A DNA stretch of 64,000 nt from Wuchereria bancrofti. Its lineage: Eukaryota > Nematoda > Chromadorea > Rhabditida > Onchocercidae. The position numbers were made by a program, and so were the translations under genes. Where the stretch lies: positions 3,916,102 through 3,980,101 of the forward strand of contig SSBO01000012.1 in the NCBI GenBank assembly GCA_005281725.1. The letters run 5' to 3'. Every line of letters starts with the position of its first letter. The first letter of the stretch is position 1. Under the pieces are notes generated by a model. It did not search any database, was not told where the DNA came from, and saw nothing but the letters and a program-made list of their open reading frames with translations. This document shows, in pieces, positions 61,476-64,000 of the stretch.

Positions 61476-64000
61476 GTAAACATTCAATTTTGATTATTTA
61501 AACGTTTGCGAGTATTTAGAAAATTAAATTATAACAATTAACATAATTGATCTTTGTCGTCCTGTTGTTGCGTTCCAAAATCATGTAAATGTTTTTTCTT
61601 GAAATTTGCAAATTTTAGAAATAATCATATTTTCGAATTTCTCCACTTTTCTTGATGAAAATTGGATTTTGCTAAGGTAAATGCCAGTAATCTTTATGCT
61701 GGCCGACTTTGATTTATTCTACTTTTAAAAATTGTGTGTATGGAATTGTTTTTGTTTGAAAAAGGTGTCTTATACTATAATTATTTTGTAATCTTTTATC
61801 TTCAGTGTTTGAAAATTTAAGTTCATTTTTTAAAGTTAATATTTGAACAAAGAAGTCATTCACTCCCTTCCAATGCCTGAAAAACTTATTTGAAAACTCG
61901 TCATTTGTATGTCTGAAAAATACTTCATATATAAATTGAAAGTATCACAAAATTAGCTCAATCAAAAAATATTTTTTGTCAGTGATTGAAAATATTTCCG
62001 TACCATATATCTTTTTAAGTTTAGGCAATAAACAAAGCATATTTCTGATGTGCTTGGCAATAGATTATGTCGTTTATAATGAATTGAATTGTTCGGTGTT
62101 GAGTATTTCACACAAATTATTCATAAATCAAAGAGAAATAATATAGATGAGTGAGTGTGGATTCATATCAGAATGTCTGTTGGTTAATGGAAGGGTTGCA
62201 ATTTAAGTAATTAGTAAAATAGTTTTTAACTGTGTAAGGGAGATTGTTTGAGATTTTGCATTCAATTCGAATGAAAATAAAATAATGAGAAAATTTTCTG
62301 TAATTTCTTAGAGATTGCAAAAAAAAAAAAAAAATTCATTCATTCATTCATTCATTCATTCATTCATTCATTCATTCATTCATTCATTCATTCATTCATT
62401 TTCATTTTCATTTTCATTTTCATTTTCATTTTCATCTTCATTTTCATTCAATACACACACACATACGAAATTGATGCGGCAATAATTCAGTGAATTCGAA
62501 CTTTAGTTTTTGAATGATTAAAAAGTTCTTCCGAGAAAATAGATCAGCAAAAAAATATATATATATATATATATATGTTCATAATCATTGTGTTCATCTT
62601 CCATTTCCAGCGAGACGTTTCTTGTTTTTTTTTTTTTAATAAAGTACAAAATTCAAAGTTTCTAGACCAAATGTTATGAGAATTCATTTATTGCTGGGAT
62701 AAATCTATTAGTATCTGAATAACCGGTAGATACCAAAATTTTCATCACCTTCCAGGAAGTTTCTTTCAAGGAAATCAACGAAAAAAGAAATTTTCATTTA
62801 AATTATTGCTCTCTAAGGATTTTGGCCATAAATAACATGCAAAGTTTGTTGGAAGCCACCTTTATCTGAATTGAGGGAGCGATATTTGGGTTTTGAAGAA
62901 AGTTGAGTTAGGAAATGAAATGGATTGTGTTTTAAGGCTTATATATAGCATATATATGTTTTAGTTGGTTAGTATTGAACTTTTAGATGGCATCCGTGGT
63001 AAACGACTTTAGCGAATCTCAAATATCTCATGGGAAAACAATTCAACTGCAAGCGATCAATTCTTAGATTTTATTTCTATTTCTGCTTGCAGTATCAACA
63101 ACAACAAGAGCAGCAGCACTAGTAGTAGCAGTAGAAGCAATAAATACCATCACAGATAGAATAATTTTGGGAGATGCAAATTCAGGATGCATCCGGAAAA
63201 CATAAGTCAGACATGATTAACCAACATTTTCATCCTATATAAATAGATCATTTATAGTCTTTCTATCTCACTTCTATTGAAAATTTTTCTTTTCTTCTTT
63301 TCCTAGCAAACAAACAAACAACTATTTTCACCACTTTTTAAGTTTGCATTTTCATGTAATCTTATTCAAAGTCATTACAATTCTTCCAATCAGCAAAAGG
63401 AATGACAGTAACAATAACATTTTCCAAGCATACTAAATCGTAAGATAATTTTATACTCAAAGTGCAAAAAGAGAATAGGCCAGTGAAAGCTGATAAAGCT
63501 AGTTCCATATTTGAAAATTAACTTCAGTAATCGTCGTTGATGAACATAGAATCCTATAAAGTAAGTATTCGTTTACACTCTACAAATTTTGAAAAGTGAA
63601 TGAGATTTCTCGGACGATCATTGAAGACAAAATAGTGGCATGCAAAAAAAAATAGAGATATTATTAACCATCTTTTTGAAGTCATTTTTCAATAAATTTA
63701 ATGTTTAATTCTTGCGTCACTAGTCTTCTTAAAGTTAAAAAATTTTTTAGAAATAAATATTGATGATTTAGGGTGACGCATAAGTGCATCTTAAATGATT
63801 ATGTTTTTTTATATTTGTTTCTTTTTCAATATATTGGAAACAAATTTGCTGGTAATAATTCGACAGTTATAGAATTTATGAAAATTTGAAAGACCTATGC
63901 TTTTTAAGAGTCACCACTAAAAAATTTGAAAGGAAGATTACAAAGGACGTTTTGAGATATTTACGTTCATGTTCTGAGATTAAATATTCAATAAGTTTCT
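61476..64000 (+). other. First intron of cho-1 (to window edge)
   Basis: A/T-rich. Contains the ATTC/ATTTTC microsatellite (62335-62450), a TA repeat (62556-62576) and a short CAG/TAG-rich patch near 63095-63140. The expected next family block (TWVGGGYINGTAE region) is not found in any plus-strand frame here. Confidence 0.6.
62335..62450. repeat. Compound microsatellite (ATTC)n then (ATTTTC)n
   Basis: About 16 uninterrupted ATTC units followed by about eight ATTTTC units, one with a single change (ATCTTC), then a short CA run. The second motif differs from the first by two added T. Confidence 0.95.

Noticed and set aside
62335..62450. Regularly repeated units that might suggest a CRISPR array
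   Set aside because: Units are 4 and 6 bp with no spacers, and the genome is eukaryotic.

Overview
This is a 64 kb piece of a nematode nuclear genome, most likely a clade III spirurid or filarial worm. The evidence is A/T-rich DNA, compact genes with 40-400 bp introns ending in TTTCAG or TTTTAG, probable spliced-leader acceptors just upstream of several start codons, nematode-type BEL/Pao retrotransposons, and proteins closest to invertebrate families I recognise. One undetermined base (16917) shows a draft assembly. I cannot name the species.

Left part (1 to about 5.1 kb, minus strand): three in-frame exons of a FOXP-family forkhead transcription factor carrying its C2H2 zinc finger and leucine zipper. 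The forkhead domain would lie off the left edge. From 5.1 to 28 kb the window is gene-poor. It holds two copies of a 630 bp near-identical repeat in opposite orientation (10526-11155 and 27435-28064). Between them is a nest of dead BEL/Pao elements: a plus-strand remnant at 15.6-16.9 kb, an older minus-strand remnant at 17.2-17.9 kb, and a better preserved minus-strand element with two LTRs (17945-22688) inserted into the older one's LTR. A small three-exon gene of uncertain identity, possibly an alpha-crystallin-like protein, lies at 25529-26707.

Middle (28.9-32.4 kb): RPLP2 (60S acidic ribosomal protein P2), then LTR fragments forming an inverted pair, then a CAG/CTG-rich stretch that may be the 5' region of the next gene.

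Right half, all plus strand: a complete L-type voltage-gated calcium channel alpha-1 subunit gene (egl-19/CaV1). I resolved it into 39 exons whose lengths sum to exactly 5,700 nt (1,899 residues and a stop). It has an EEEE selectivity filter, beta-subunit binding site, EF hand, IQ motif and a C-terminal ITTL PDZ ligand. It is followed by AIMP2 (tRNA-synthetase complex scaffold, 4 exons, 308 aa), MRPS25 (mitochondrial ribosomal protein, 3 exons, 171 aa), an ABHD14-type alpha/beta hydrolase (5 exons, 225 aa), and the first coding exon of a high-affinity choline transporter (CHO-1/SLC5A7) that continues off the right edge.

From memory, the C. elegans counterparts fkh-7, egl-19 and cho-1 all sit on chromosome IV, so the window looks like a conserved linkage-group segment enlarged by retrotransposons. 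The most unusual items are the 16 kb-spaced inverted duplication, a fold-back rearrangement inside the retrotransposon, a possible seven-base first coding exon of the calcium channel, and an in-frame alternative donor that would add 18 hydrophobic residues just before segment IIS1 of the channel.
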